Below, piece after piece: positions 8,323 through 16,900 of a stretch of DNA of 48,974 nt. The notes under the pieces were generated by a model. It made no database searches, was not told the DNA's origin, and was given only the letters and a program-made list of their open reading frames with translations. The position numbers were made by a program, and so were the translations under genes. Location of the stretch: positions 1 to 48,974 of the forward strand of contig NZ_VWMY01000066.1 in NCBI RefSeq assembly GCF_008905045.1, read 5' to 3'. Each line of letters opens with the position of its first letter. Positions within the stretch are counted from its first letter, which is position 1. The DNA comes from Streptomyces albicerus (GTDB lineage Bacteria; Actinomycetota; Actinomycetes; Streptomycetales; Streptomycetaceae).

Positions 8323-8402
8323 GGGGTGGACCGCCTTGGGTGAGAGGTGGACCGCCTTCGGTGAGAGTCGGCGAAGTTGAGGGCCGACGAAGTTGAGGGC
8401 CG
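8305..8402. repeat. Two tandem arrays at the 3' end of the barrel-type gene
   Basis: A 21-bp period starting GTGGACCGCCTTCGGTGAG is present three times (8305, 8326 and 8347), with one C/G change in the middle copy. The first copy encodes the last five residues and the TGA stop. A second array with a 16-bp period, starting CGAAGTTGAGGGCCGA, follows at 8372-8387 and 8388-8402. Confidence 0.85.
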
Positions 8403-8468
8403 GGCAGCGGCATACACCCACGCCCCCTCGTGGTTGAGCAACAGACATATGCGAGAGGGGACTTGAGG

Positions 8469-8984
8469 ATGGCCGCAGCACGCGCGCTTCCGATCACCGC
8501 GACCCTGCTCACCGGCACGGTCGCGCTCTACATCACGCTCGTCGCGTTCGGGAACATCACCGACTTCGGTACCAACCAGCAGTTCGTCCAGCACGTCCTG
8601 GCCATGGACACCACCTTCAAGGACGACGACCTGATGTGGCGGGCCATCGAGTCCGAGGGACTCCAGGACGCCGCGTACATCGCGATCATCGCGTGGGAGA
8701 CGATCGCCGCGCTCGTCCTGATCCTGGGCACGTACCAGTGGCTGCGCCACGACCACCTCCGTGCCCGGCGGACCTCCACCATCGGGCTGCTGATGCTGAT
8801 GCTGCTCTTCGGCGCCGGTTTCCTCGCCATCGGCGGCGAGTGGTTCGCCATGTGGCAGTCGGAGGACTGGAACGGCCTCGACGCGGCGATGCGGGTCTTC
8901 TTGCTGAGCGCGGCCGTGCTCCTGGTCATCCACCTTCCGATGGAGCGGGCGGGGGCCGCCGCAAGCAACGGTGGGAGGCCGTGA
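8469..8984 (+). CDS. DUF2165 family small integral membrane protein
   Basis: A 171-residue protein with about four membrane segments: LPITATLLTGTVALYITLVAF near the N-terminus, AAYIAIIAWETIAALVLILG, TIGLLMLMLLFGAGFLAIGG and VFLLSAAVLLVIHLP. The motif TNQQFVQHVLAMDTTF between segments 1 and 2 is characteristic of DUF2165. Function is unknown for the family. The ATG at 8469 is chosen because GAGAGGGGACTTGAGG precedes it and the first membrane segment then starts at once. The next gene begins 4 nt after its stop, so the two form an operon. Confidence 0.85.
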   Translation: MAAARALPITATLLTGTVALYITLVAFGNITDFGTNQQFVQHVLAMDTTFKDDDLMWRAIESEGLQDAAYIAIIAWETIAALVLILGTYQWLRHDHLRARRTSTIGLLMLMLLFGAGFLAIGGEWFAMWQSEDWNGLDAAMRVFLLSAAVLLVIHLPMERAGAAASNGGRP

Positions 8985-8987
8985 GCA

Positions 8988-9413
8988 ATGCCGGAGAGGA
9001 AGTACGAGAGGCCTTCGTACCTGAAGCTGAAGACGATCCACCTGCCCGGGCCGACGACGAGCGACACGGAACAAGCCTGCGAGGAATTCGTCCGCCACAT
9101 TCGGGACGGTCTGGCGGAGCACCGCTACGTCCGCGGCGACATATTGCCGACGGTTTCCGAGGTACGGGACCTTTACGGAGTACCGGAGGACGACATTCAC
9201 AGCGCGATCCGGGAGCTTCGCAGGGCTGAGCTTCTGCAACTGCACGATGAATACCGGGACACGTACTTCCTCGATCCCGGCGACGACCGGACGGCAGGCG
9301 AACAGGAACAGCAAGAGGACCTCGCCAACCGTGTGAGAAGGCTGGAAGCCCTGTACAGCGACCTGGTGGCACGCGTCGAGGCGATGGAACCGCCGCCGTC
9401 ACACCAAGGCTGA
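8988..9413 (+). CDS. GntR-like winged-helix DNA-binding protein
   Basis: A 141-residue protein. The central part (CEEFVRHIRDGLAEHRYVRGDILPTVSEVRDLYGVPEDDIHSAIRELRRAELLQLHDEY, about residues 25-85) has the shape of a GntR winged helix, with the LPTVSEVRDLYGV recognition region. The C-terminus (NRVRRLEALYSDLVARVEAME) is a likely short coiled coil and replaces the usual effector domain. It lies 4 nt behind the DUF2165 gene and may regulate it. A strong terminator follows at 9433. Confidence 0.75.
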   Translation: MPERKYERPSYLKLKTIHLPGPTTSDTEQACEEFVRHIRDGLAEHRYVRGDILPTVSEVRDLYGVPEDDIHSAIRELRRAELLQLHDEYRDTYFLDPGDDRTAGEQEQQEDLANRVRRLEALYSDLVARVEAMEPPPSHQG

Positions 9414-9432
9414 CGAACCACGGCTCCGGAAC

Positions 9433-9469
9433 AGCTGGGCGCCCCGGTGACAGACCGGGGCGCCCAGCT
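9433..9469 (+). terminator. Strong hairpin terminator
   Basis: AGCTGGGCGCCCCGGT (9433-9448) and ACCGGGGCGCCCAGCT (9454-9469) are perfect 16-bp arms around GACAG. The hairpin starts 20 nt after the GntR-like stop and ends that operon. Confidence 0.9.
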
Positions 9470-9588
9470 ATGTCGTTTATGTCGTTCCGCTGTGTCGCCA
9501 ACTTGGTGTGAACACACAATCTCGCCGGCTGAGGGATAGCTGCGGGTGGCTCATCGCGTCGTGATGGTTGCCAAGAAGGGGAGGGTCG

Positions 9589-10176
9589 ATGGAGGCCTCG
9601 AGTCACGACGAGTTCCGGGAGTTCGTAGCGATGCGGTCCACCGCACTGCTGCAGCTCGCGGTGCTGCTCACCGGCGGGGACCGGCATGCCGCGGAGGATC
9701 TGCTGCAGATTGCGCTGATGAAGGTCTACGGACGCTGGGCGCACATCGAGCAGCCCGAGGCGTATGTCCGCCAGGTCATCTACCGCCAGCAGGTCAGCCG
9801 CTGGCGGCTGCGCAGGCACCGCGCCGAGACGACGGTGCCCGTACTGCCCGAGTCCGGCAGCAACGCCGACGCCGGGTCGGACTCCGAACTGCGGATCGCG
9901 CTGTGGGCGGCGCTCGGCCGGCTGACGAAGCGGCAGCGGGCCGTGGTCGTGCTGCGCTACTTCGAGGACCTGCCGGAGGCCGAGGTGGCGGCGCTGCTCC
10001 GGTGCCCGGTCGGCACGGTGCGCAGTACGGCGTACCGATCGCTCGCCAAGCTCCGGGTGCTCGTGCCGGAGCTCGGGCCTGAAGGGCCCGCGGAACCAGC
10101 GGAACCTGCGGGACCCGCAGAACCCGCGGAACAGGTGCAGCCGCTCAGCTATACGCCGAAGGGGGTCCGGGGATGA
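9589..10176 (+). CDS. SigE-family (ECF-like) RNA polymerase sigma factor
   Basis: A 195-residue sigma factor of the actinobacterial SigE family. Region 2 is LLQLAVLLTGGDRHAAEDLLQIALMKVYGRW (about 22-52). Region 4 is LTKRQRAVVVLRYFEDLPEAEVAALLRCPVGTVRSTAYRSLAKLR (about 112-156). The tail holds a PAEPAEPAGPAEPAE-type low-complexity repeat. ATG 9589 has AGGGGAGGG directly upstream. Its stop overlaps the next gene as ATGA. A short palindrome GTGTG-AA-CACAC at 9506-9517 lies in the promoter region. Confidence 0.92.
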   Translation: MEASSHDEFREFVAMRSTALLQLAVLLTGGDRHAAEDLLQIALMKVYGRWAHIEQPEAYVRQVIYRQQVSRWRLRRHRAETTVPVLPESGSNADAGSDSELRIALWAALGRLTKRQRAVVVLRYFEDLPEAEVAALLRCPVGTVRSTAYRSLAKLRVLVPELGPEGPAEPAEPAGPAEPAEQVQPLSYTPKGVRG

Positions 10177-11531
10177 CGACGGAGCAGGTGGAGGAGAAGG
10201 TCCGGGAGACGCTGCACGCGGTCGCCCTGGATGGGGTGCGGGCGCCCGGGGACCTGGCCGAGAAGGTGGTGCGGCGGCGCAGCCGGCGCCGTTTCTCGCA
10301 GGCCGCGGGTGCGGCGGTGGCCGTCGCCGCGATCAGCGTGGGGGCGGTGTTCGGCTTCGGGGGCGGCGGTGCGGCCGAGCCGGACCGGCCGTCGCGGCCG
10401 GCGGCGTCGCCGGAGGGCTGGAAGCCGTGGCAGAGCGGCGCCTCGGGCGTCAGCGAGCGGGGCTGCCTGGTGGACGGTTCCGCGCTGTACTGCAGCGGGT
10501 CCAAGTACGACGTCGCGAAGCTCGACGCCAACACCGGCGAGCGGCTGTGGACCGTCAAGGTCAACCGCGAAGGCGACGGGATCGACCACCCGTTCGCCGT
10601 GCGCGACGGCGTGGTCTATGCCTACCGCAATCACACCGCGGAGAAGGAGCCGGACGGGGACTACGCGGGCGGTACCGATCTGATGGCGGTGAACGCCGAC
10701 ACCGGCAAGGTGCTGTGGACGGTCGAGATGCCGCAGGACGACCGCACCGACCAGGCCGCCATGCTCATCGACGGCGCGGTGCTGGCGAACACCCCGTCGC
10801 TTCGCACGATGTCGGCCCTCGATCCGCTGACCGGCAAGGAGAAGTGGCGCTACACCTGGGGCAAGGGCATCGTGTGTGAACGGGTGGTGCTGAGTGGTGT
10901 GCCCCATCTCCTGTGCACGCGGGACGTCGAGGAGCCGGGCGACACCGACGTCTTCCGTCTCGATCCCGCCACCGGAAGTGCCCAGAAGATCACCACTGTC
11001 CCTGGCGGGCAGCGGTTCGTCGGGACCTCGGGGGACGGGATGATCCTGATCGGAGCGAAGGCCGCGCCCGGCAAGGACCTGCGGCTGACTACCATCACCA
11101 GCACCGGGGGGCAGTCCTCGCACTCCTATCAGGTCCCGGGAGAGCTGGCGGCCGGCTCGGCTGTCATCGGTGATCGTTTGATCACCGTGTCCTGGAAGGG
11201 CGAGGCCTCGGTCTACTCGCTGACCACGGGAAAGACCCTGTGGACCGGCCCGGTGGGCGTCAAGATGCCCGACAAGGACAAGCTGACGGGCCTCGCGTCG
11301 CCCGTGGTGTCGGAGAGGCAGGGGGTCGTGTACTTCCTCAGCCCGACCGGCGATCTGTCCGGCCTCGACCTGCGCACGGGTGAGCAGGTCTGGCGCGGTC
11401 ATGTCGGCACCAGCAGGCCGGAGCCGGGGCCCAACTTCTGGGACACGCCCCAACTCCTGCTCTACGAGGACGTGCTGGTCGCCGGGAACGGCAGCAAGCT
11501 CGTCTCCCTTCTGCCGCGGATCGGCGACTGA
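10173..11531 (+). CDS. Membrane-anchored PQQ-like beta-propeller protein coupled to the SigE-type factor
   Basis: A 452-residue protein. The N-terminus is cytoplasmic and basic (VRRRSRRRF), followed by one membrane segment (AAGAAVAVAAISVGAVFGFGG, about 44-65) and a large external domain. That domain is built from PQQ-type blades such as LDANTGERLWTV, VNADTGKVLWTV, LDPLTGKEKWRY, YSLTTGKTLWTG and LDLRTGEQVWRG. The layout fits a sensor or scaffold that works with the coupled sigma factor. No zinc anti-sigma motif is seen, so direct sigma inhibition is only a guess. Its end overlaps the convergent gene at 11462 by 70 bp. Confidence 0.85.
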   Translation: MTTEQVEEKVRETLHAVALDGVRAPGDLAEKVVRRRSRRRFSQAAGAAVAVAAISVGAVFGFGGGGAAEPDRPSRPAASPEGWKPWQSGASGVSERGCLVDGSALYCSGSKYDVAKLDANTGERLWTVKVNREGDGIDHPFAVRDGVVYAYRNHTAEKEPDGDYAGGTDLMAVNADTGKVLWTVEMPQDDRTDQAAMLIDGAVLANTPSLRTMSALDPLTGKEKWRYTWGKGIVCERVVLSGVPHLLCTRDVEEPGDTDVFRLDPATGSAQKITTVPGGQRFVGTSGDGMILIGAKAAPGKDLRLTTITSTGGQSSHSYQVPGELAAGSAVIGDRLITVSWKGEASVYSLTTGKTLWTGPVGVKMPDKDKLTGLASPVVSERQGVVYFLSPTGDLSGLDLRTGEQVWRGHVGTSRPEPGPNFWDTPQLLLYEDVLVAGNGSKLVSLLPRIGD

Positions 11532-11950
11532 TACGAAGTGCCCGACTGACACGAAGGGCCCCAGGCCGGGGCGGCACCCCCGCTCCGGCCGATGGCTGCC
11601 TCGGCCGCCGCCCGGATTCTGTGGATCTCGGCGATGGCTTCGGCCGGCTCCTCCTCGCCCGCGTCCACGATCCGCTCCAGTTCGCGGAGACGGGCGGCCC
11701 GCTGCGGGTGCCGTTCGATCGCGACGAACACGGCCCACGAGTGCACGAAGGCCCGCAACGGCGCGAGGCTCTGGGTCTGCTGCGCGTTCGTCGTGGCTTC
11801 GAAGAGGTGCTGGGTGAGCGCCGGAATCCGACTGGGCGCGAGACGGGCGACTGCCGTCCGCAGCGCGTCAGGGGTGAGCTCAGGCATGGGGATCAGCGGC
11901 CCGTACGGGCCGTCGCCGGTCGCGTGACCCGCCTCCGGCGTCTCCGGCAT
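11462..11950 (-). CDS. Small conserved protein, DUF6247-like
   Basis: A 162-residue protein. The part PLIPMPELTPDALRTAVARLAPSRIPALTQHL (about 18-50) and the later helical stretch through EIHRIRAAAEAAIG resemble the DUF6247 family, small Streptomyces proteins encoded beside HTH or toxin-type genes. Residues beyond about 128 read antisense to the beta-propeller gene and look like read-through sequence, so the natural stop may have been lost. It starts 3 nt after the HTH gene and is probably co-transcribed with it. Family assignment is from memory of motifs and not certain. Confidence 0.6.
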   Translation of the reverse strand: MPETPEAGHATGDGPYGPLIPMPELTPDALRTAVARLAPSRIPALTQHLFEATTNAQQTQSLAPLRAFVHSWAVFVAIERHPQRAARLRELERIVDAGEEEPAEAIAEIHRIRAAAEAAIGRSGGAAPAWGPSCQSGTSYQSPIRGRRETSLLPFPATSTSS

Positions 11951-11953
11951 CTC

Positions 11954-12787
11954 CTACGCCGCCGCTCGGGTCGAACGGGCCGAGCGGGCCGGGCGGCAGT
12001 CCCGGCAGCGGCCTGGCACCGGGGCCCGGAACGCCCGGTCGCAGCCGTCGCAGTTCTGGAGGGGGTCGGGGCGGGCCGGCTCCGGCAGGGTGGCGGGCAA
12101 CGGTGGAGGCAGAAGGGCGGTGAGGCGGTGGGCCAGGAAGCCCGCCGGGCGGCGTACTCCCTCCCGTGGCAGGCCTGCCGAGAGGGTTCGCCGTACGTCG
12201 TCGGGAGCGACGCCTCGCTCCAGCCAGGCGGCCACGGCCGGGGCGAGACGGCGTACGTCGTGCTCGCTGAGGTGGAGCCGGGGGTCGTGGGTGCGGAGGC
12301 CTGCGAGGACGTCGCGGGCGGTGCGGTGGGTGGGGAGATCGTGGGTCTGCGGCGCGGTAGTCGCGGGTGCGGCGGAGCGGGCAGGCGGGGGCGGTTCGCG
12401 GTGGGGCCTCGGCGGTGGAAGGGTTGCCGTACACCTACGGGGCTTGTTGTACGAGATCGTGCGCGTCACGATTCGCCCCGATGGAAGACGCTCCTTGGTG
12501 CGGGCCAGGTAGCCGTGCGTCTCCAACTCCCGCAGGGCGGAGGCGATCCGGGTCTCCCCCTCGGGGAACTTCGCCGCCAGGGCCTTGATTCCGACGAGCG
12601 TGCCGCTGCGCAGCGACTGGATGTGGACCGCCAGACCGATGGCCGTCAAGGACAGCTCGGAATGCTGGGCGAGGTGATTTCCGACCACGGTGAACTGCTC
12701 GTCGTGGCGTTCGTCGACGTGGCCCACTCCTTCGTGGGAACGGCCGGTCCGGGTGCGCGCCTGCGCGCTAAAGTGCTGCTCAGTCAT
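11954..12787 (-). CDS. Helix-turn-helix domain protein with Pro-rich linker and C-terminal Cys cluster
   Basis: A 277-residue protein. Residues about 25-110 form a winged-helix domain of the replication-initiator/MarR-like type often annotated 'helix-turn-helix domain-containing protein' in Streptomyces (LTAIGLAVHIQSLRSGTLVGIKALAAKFPEGETRIASALRELETHGYLART). A Pro/Ala-rich linker follows, then a helical region, then a C-terminal CDGCDRAFRAPVPGRCRDC segment whose four cysteines could bind zinc. The ATG at 12787 has only a weak ribosome site. It heads a two-gene unit with the DUF6247-like gene. Confidence 0.75.
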   Translation of the reverse strand: MTEQHFSAQARTRTGRSHEGVGHVDERHDEQFTVVGNHLAQHSELSLTAIGLAVHIQSLRSGTLVGIKALAAKFPEGETRIASALRELETHGYLARTKERLPSGRIVTRTISYNKPRRCTATLPPPRPHREPPPPARSAAPATTAPQTHDLPTHRTARDVLAGLRTHDPRLHLSEHDVRRLAPAVAAWLERGVAPDDVRRTLSAGLPREGVRRPAGFLAHRLTALLPPPLPATLPEPARPDPLQNCDGCDRAFRAPVPGRCRDCRPARSARSTRAAA

Positions 12788-12893
12788 CGGGAAGGTTCAG
12801 CTTCCTAGGTGGTGAGGCCCTCGTTCGGGATTGCCGTCCCGGCGGGGGCCGTTTCACGTGTGCGGTTGTCTGTCGGGGCTGACGCTGCCTCAC

Positions 12894-12922
12894 CAATTCG
12901 CCGATGCGCCAGCTGAATTGGA
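12894..12922. promoter_or_regulatory. Inverted repeat upstream of the HTH gene
   Basis: CCAATTC (12894-12900) and GAATTGG (12916-12922) are inverted repeats 15 nt apart, about 107 bp before the HTH start. The spacing puts the half-sites about two helical turns apart, which suits a dimeric regulator. The rest of 12788-13028 shows nothing else recognisable. Confidence 0.4.
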
Positions 12923-13028
12923 TCTGATCACCCGACCGAGTGACCAGGGGTGCGGTGGATGACGGGCTGGGTTGGGTGGGTTTGGTTCTTTCCCCGGTTC
13001 CTTCTCTTTGGCGTCGGGCCCGGCCGGG

Positions 13029-13229
13029 TCACTGCTCCACGCGACCCGGCGCTAGTTCGGCCCAGACCGCCTTGCAGCGTGCCGGTGCCTCGTCGACACC
13101 CCAGCGGTCCGCGTACGCCGCCACGAGCCGAAGTCCTCGACCCGATTCCGCGTATTCCGGACCCGGGTCGGGGATACATGGGACCCGGTCGCCCCGGGCG
13201 TCGGTCACCTCGATACATCCTGCTCCGCT
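13029..13229 (-). pseudogene. C-terminal remnant of an anti-sigma-type ATP-binding protein (HATPase_c)
   Basis: Reading the minus strand directly after the GNAT stop, in the same frame, gives GAGCIEVTDARGDR, then ESGRGLRLVAAYADRWGV, then KAVWAELAPGRVEQ and a stop at 13029. This is the second half of the RsbW/SpoIIAB-like ATP-binding proteins that are common in Streptomyces (the EVTD strand and the GRGL G2 loop). The N-terminal half with the N box is missing. The only in-frame start is a GTG at 13208, inside the domain. I read it as a truncated gene that now abuts the GNAT gene. Confidence 0.65.
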
Positions 13230-13781
13230 TCACCGGATCTCGTGGACCATGCAGTTGTAGAGGGGGGCGTCCTCCCACGGGTGGGAGACACCGATTTTGC
13301 GGTAGCCCCACGCCGCGTAGGCGGCTTGTGCCGGGGCGGCTTCGAGCTCGGGTCGCATCGTGAGGGTGACCCGCTCGACGTCCAGGCCCTCAAGAAGCCG
13401 TGCGTGCAGGGCGGCGGCGATGCCCCGGCGGCGCCACGGCTTGCGTACGGCGAGTTCGATGATGACGAACGTCCGCTCGCCGGTCTCGCAAGTGAAGTCG
13501 TCCGGGAGCTTGACGTCCTGAAGGTTCTTCCACCAGCGGGTGTCCGGCGCGAGGTAGTAGCCGAAGGCGAATCCGATGACTTCGCCGCCGTCACGGGCGA
13601 GTACGAGGCGGAAGCCGGGCCGCTGGGTCTGGGCCTGGTAGTGGTCGATGAAGTCGGCGACGTCTCGGGGGCCTTCGCAGTACGGCGGCTCGATGTAGAC
13701 CTCTTCGTACGCCGGGAGGAAGGCGTCGAGTTGCCCGGCCGCTTCCGGCCCGTCGTGCCGCTCGTACGTCACCTCGGCCAT
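13230..13781 (-). CDS. GNAT family N-acetyltransferase
   Basis: A 183-residue acetyltransferase of the GNAT fold. Motif A is VIIELAVRKPWRRRGIAAALHARLL (about 107-131), with the acetyl-CoA-binding RRRGIAAAL loop. The C-terminal strand and YAAWGYRKIG helix are the usual motif B. The protein transfers an acetyl group from acetyl-CoA to an amine; the target is unknown. Its ATG overlaps the stop of the preceding 56-codon gene (TGATG), placing it third in an operon led by the STAND-TPR gene. It ends in frame with the HATPase remnant. Confidence 0.9.
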   Translation of the reverse strand: MAEVTYERHDGPEAAGQLDAFLPAYEEVYIEPPYCEGPRDVADFIDHYQAQTQRPGFRLVLARDGGEVIGFAFGYYLAPDTRWWKNLQDVKLPDDFTCETGERTFVIIELAVRKPWRRRGIAAALHARLLEGLDVERVTLTMRPELEAAPAQAAYAAWGYRKIGVSHPWEDAPLYNCMVHEIR

Positions 13782-13951
13782 CAGGCGGTTCCCTTCTGCT
13801 GGGTGTACTCGGTCAGTTGCTCGGCGGCGTCACGGGCGCTGGTCGCGTCGACGGTGCACAGCAGGTCGCGTACCTCGGTGACGCGGCGGGTCACACGGCT
13901 CGACTCGACACCCGTGCCTCGTGAGCCCCGTTCGTCGCGTTCGCCGGTCAT
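13781..13951 (-). CDS. 56-residue hypothetical protein between the STAND and GNAT genes
   Basis: A small protein starting MTGERDERGS and ending EQLTEYTQQKGTA. The first 20 residues are charged and disordered, and the rest (VTRRVTEVRDLLCTVDATSARDAAEQLTEY) is helical. I do not recognise a family. Its ATG overlaps the stop of the STAND-TPR gene as ATGA and its stop overlaps the GNAT ATG as TGATG, so translation of all three is linked. The tight coupling is the main evidence that it is a real gene. Confidence 0.65.
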   Translation of the reverse strand: MTGERDERGSRGTGVESSRVTRRVTEVRDLLCTVDATSARDAAEQLTEYTQQKGTA

Positions 13952-16900
13952 TCCGCGTAACGCGCCCGGATGGTGTCCCGGGCCGCCGTGACCTCCGCCA
14001 GGTAGGGCGCGACGCGGGCCCGGTCGGTGCCCGGGCTGTCCAGTACGTCGGTGAGGATCGCGGTCAGGTTCGCCAGGTCCTCCCAGTCGGGGGTCAGGGC
14101 CAGGACCTCGGTCAGGCCCGCGTCGGCTTCGGCCCAGTCGGACAGGGCGCAGCCGATGAAGCAGCGGCTCTGCGCATGCTCCAACGCGCTCAGCTCCGCG
14201 CCCGGTTCGCCGTCCTCGTGGACCAGCCGGGCCAGCTCGCGCCAGAGAGGTTCCGCGGCGCGCAGCCCCTCGGATCTGCTGACGGTCACCGCCAGTTGGA
14301 AGGCGCCGACGAGCGGCTCCGTCTCGCGTACCCGCTCGGCGAGCCGTCGGGCCTCCGCCCACCGACCGGCATGCCGATGCATCTCGACGCGCAGGTCGTC
14401 CAGGTCGTCGTCAGGGGCCGCCGCGCGGTCCGCGTCGGCCAGACGCGCGGACGCCTCATCCCAGCGGTCGCAGTTCATCAGCAGCCCGATGGCCGTGCGG
14501 CGCGCCCAGTGCGCGTCCAACTCCAGGGCGACGCACCGGTCCAGGTCGGCCAGAGCCTGCTCGATCCGAACCGTCGCCAGACCGACCCGCGCGCGTTCCT
14601 TGTATGCCCAGGCGTGGTCCGGGCTCACCTCCAGGGCGCGATCCAGATATCGGAGGGCCTCCTTGTAGTCCTTCAGGGAGCGGTAGGTCCCGCCGAGACT
14701 GGCCAGCACGTGGTGGTCGTCCGGGCTCCGTTCCAGTACACGGCGGAAGACGGCGATCGCCTCCTCGTACCGGCCCACTTTCCGGTACGCGATGCCCAGT
14801 TCGTGACTGATCCAGTCGACGTCCGGCTGCGCCGCCACGGATCGCCGCAGATCCTCCACCATGCCCGCCCGGTCACCCAGGTCGTCCTTCACCCCGGCCC
14901 GCATCACCAACGCCCAGGTGTAGTCGGTCTTCAGCTCGATGGCCCGGTCGAGGTCGGCCAGCGCCTCCTCGTTCCGGCCCAGTCCGTGGAGGGACGCTCC
15001 ACGGCTCGCCAGGGCCGAGGCGTAGTCGGGATCGAGGGTGACGGCCCGGCCCAGCTCGGCGACGGCCTCCTCGAACCGCTCGGTGACCCGATAGGCGTCA
15101 CCCCGTTCCGACGCGACCCAGGCCTGGTCGGGACCGAGCTCGACCGCCCGGTCGAAATCGGCGAACGCCTCGTCCAACTCCCCCCTGGTGCGGCGCAGTC
15201 GAGCCCGGCGCACCAGCGTCCACAGGTTGTCCTCGTCGATGCTCAGCGACCGGTTGAAGTCGGCGAGGGCCGCGTCGTACTGCCCGAGGCTGTGCCGGCA
15301 CACGGCTCGCCCGGTCAGAGCCGTGGCATAGGTCGGGTCGAGCGCGACGGCCCGGCTGAAATCGGTGACGGCCTCCTCGAAACGGCCCGCCAGCCGATAG
15401 GTCTCCGCGCGCTCGGCGATGATCCAGTCGGTGTCCGGGGCCAGTTCGTCCGCCCGGTCGAGCGCCGCAAGCGCCGCCGGGAAGTCGTCCATCAGCTGGC
15501 AGGTGAGACCACGGCCGTAGTGCGCCCATGCCAGCTCCGGATCGAGTTCGATCGCCCGGTCGAACTCTTCCAGGGCCCGCCCGTACTCCCCGCCGTTGCG
15601 CAGTTCCCGGCCCCGCAGCGCGTGCGCCCCCGCCCGCCCGGCCGGGTCGAGGCCGGGACGGGCCAGGAGCAGGTCCATCGCCCTGACCGTCCCGGACTCG
15701 TCGTCCGCGAGCGCCTCGCCCAGCTCCCGGCCCCACTCCCCGAGGGCCGGGTTGCCCGTCGCGTCGCCCGCGTCCTGAAGCATCCGCGCCCAGCGGCGGC
15801 CGACGACCCCGTCCTCACGGCATGCCTCGACCAGGGACCCCAGCGCCTCGGCGAGCGCCGCGGGCGGCCGGGCGCAGAGCCGGTGGTACGTCTCCTCCAG
15901 GAGCAGCCCGCGCCACTCCTCGTCCTCCCACAGCTCCTCGGTCTCCCGGCCGGCCCCGACCTCGGCGCGCCATTCGGCGAACGCCTCGGCCAGCCGCCGG
16001 TGCCGCGCGGCCCACTCGCGCGGGGACCTGCGGCGCTCCAGCCGCAGCATCGGCGCCCGTACGACGTCGTGGTACCGCACCCGCTCCCCGCGCTCACCGA
16101 CGAACGGAAGCCCCGTCAACCACTCGTAGAGCGCGTCCAGTTCGTCGTCCGGGCGGTCGATGACCAGCACCCGGAACACGTCCGCGTCCAGCCACCGGGG
16201 CAGCGAGCAGATCCCGGCGACCTTGCGACGGACGGCCGGTTCCGACTTCAGGAACCGTTCCACGGCGGTGGCGCTCGGGTCGCCCACGGCGCCCGGGTCG
16301 CCGGGGCGTTCCTTCGCGAGTGTCGACACGAGGACGGGCAGGCCGCCCGTGAGGCGCAGCACCTCCTCGACGACCGGCTCGGCCACGACTCCCTTCGCGG
16401 CGAGCAGCCGGCGCGCCTCGGCCTCGGTGAACGGCGCGAGCGGCACGTCCGTCACGGAGTCCAGGCCGCTCCAGCGGGCGGGGTCCAGGGGCCGCTGCCC
16501 GGCGGTGACCACGACGACGGTGGCGGGCAGTCCGCTCTCCGCCGTGCCGCGCGTGACCATCTCGTGCAGCCACGGGTCGAGATACGCCCCGGTCCGCTCG
16601 TACGTGTCGAAGAACAGGACGATCCACTCGGCGGCGGAGGCGGCCGCGCGCAGTTCGCGGAGCAGGACCGGGGTGAGCACCTTCTCCGGTGACGTCACCA
16701 GCTCGATGTCGTCGGCGTTGCGGAAGCGGGCGCTGAGGCCGGCCCGCAGCCGGTCCGCGCCCTGAGCGAGCTGGTCCGCGGGCAGGGCCCTGCCGATGAG
16801 GCCGCCGCCCGGCACCGTGGCCTCCGCCACGGCGATGCCCAGCTCCACCGCGGCCCTGCTGCCGGCCGACGGAGCCGGCGGCGCCCCCGGCTCCGGTGCG

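Noticed and set aside
12928..13311. 127-codon minus-strand open frame
   Set aside because: Wrong frame. The correct minus-strand frame at 13029-13229 gives the HATPase remnant.
13921..16692. Long plus-strand open frame of 923 codons
   Set aside because: It is exactly antisense to the STAND-TPR gene, whose motifs (Walker A, TPRs) are clear. High GC leaves long open frames opposite real genes.
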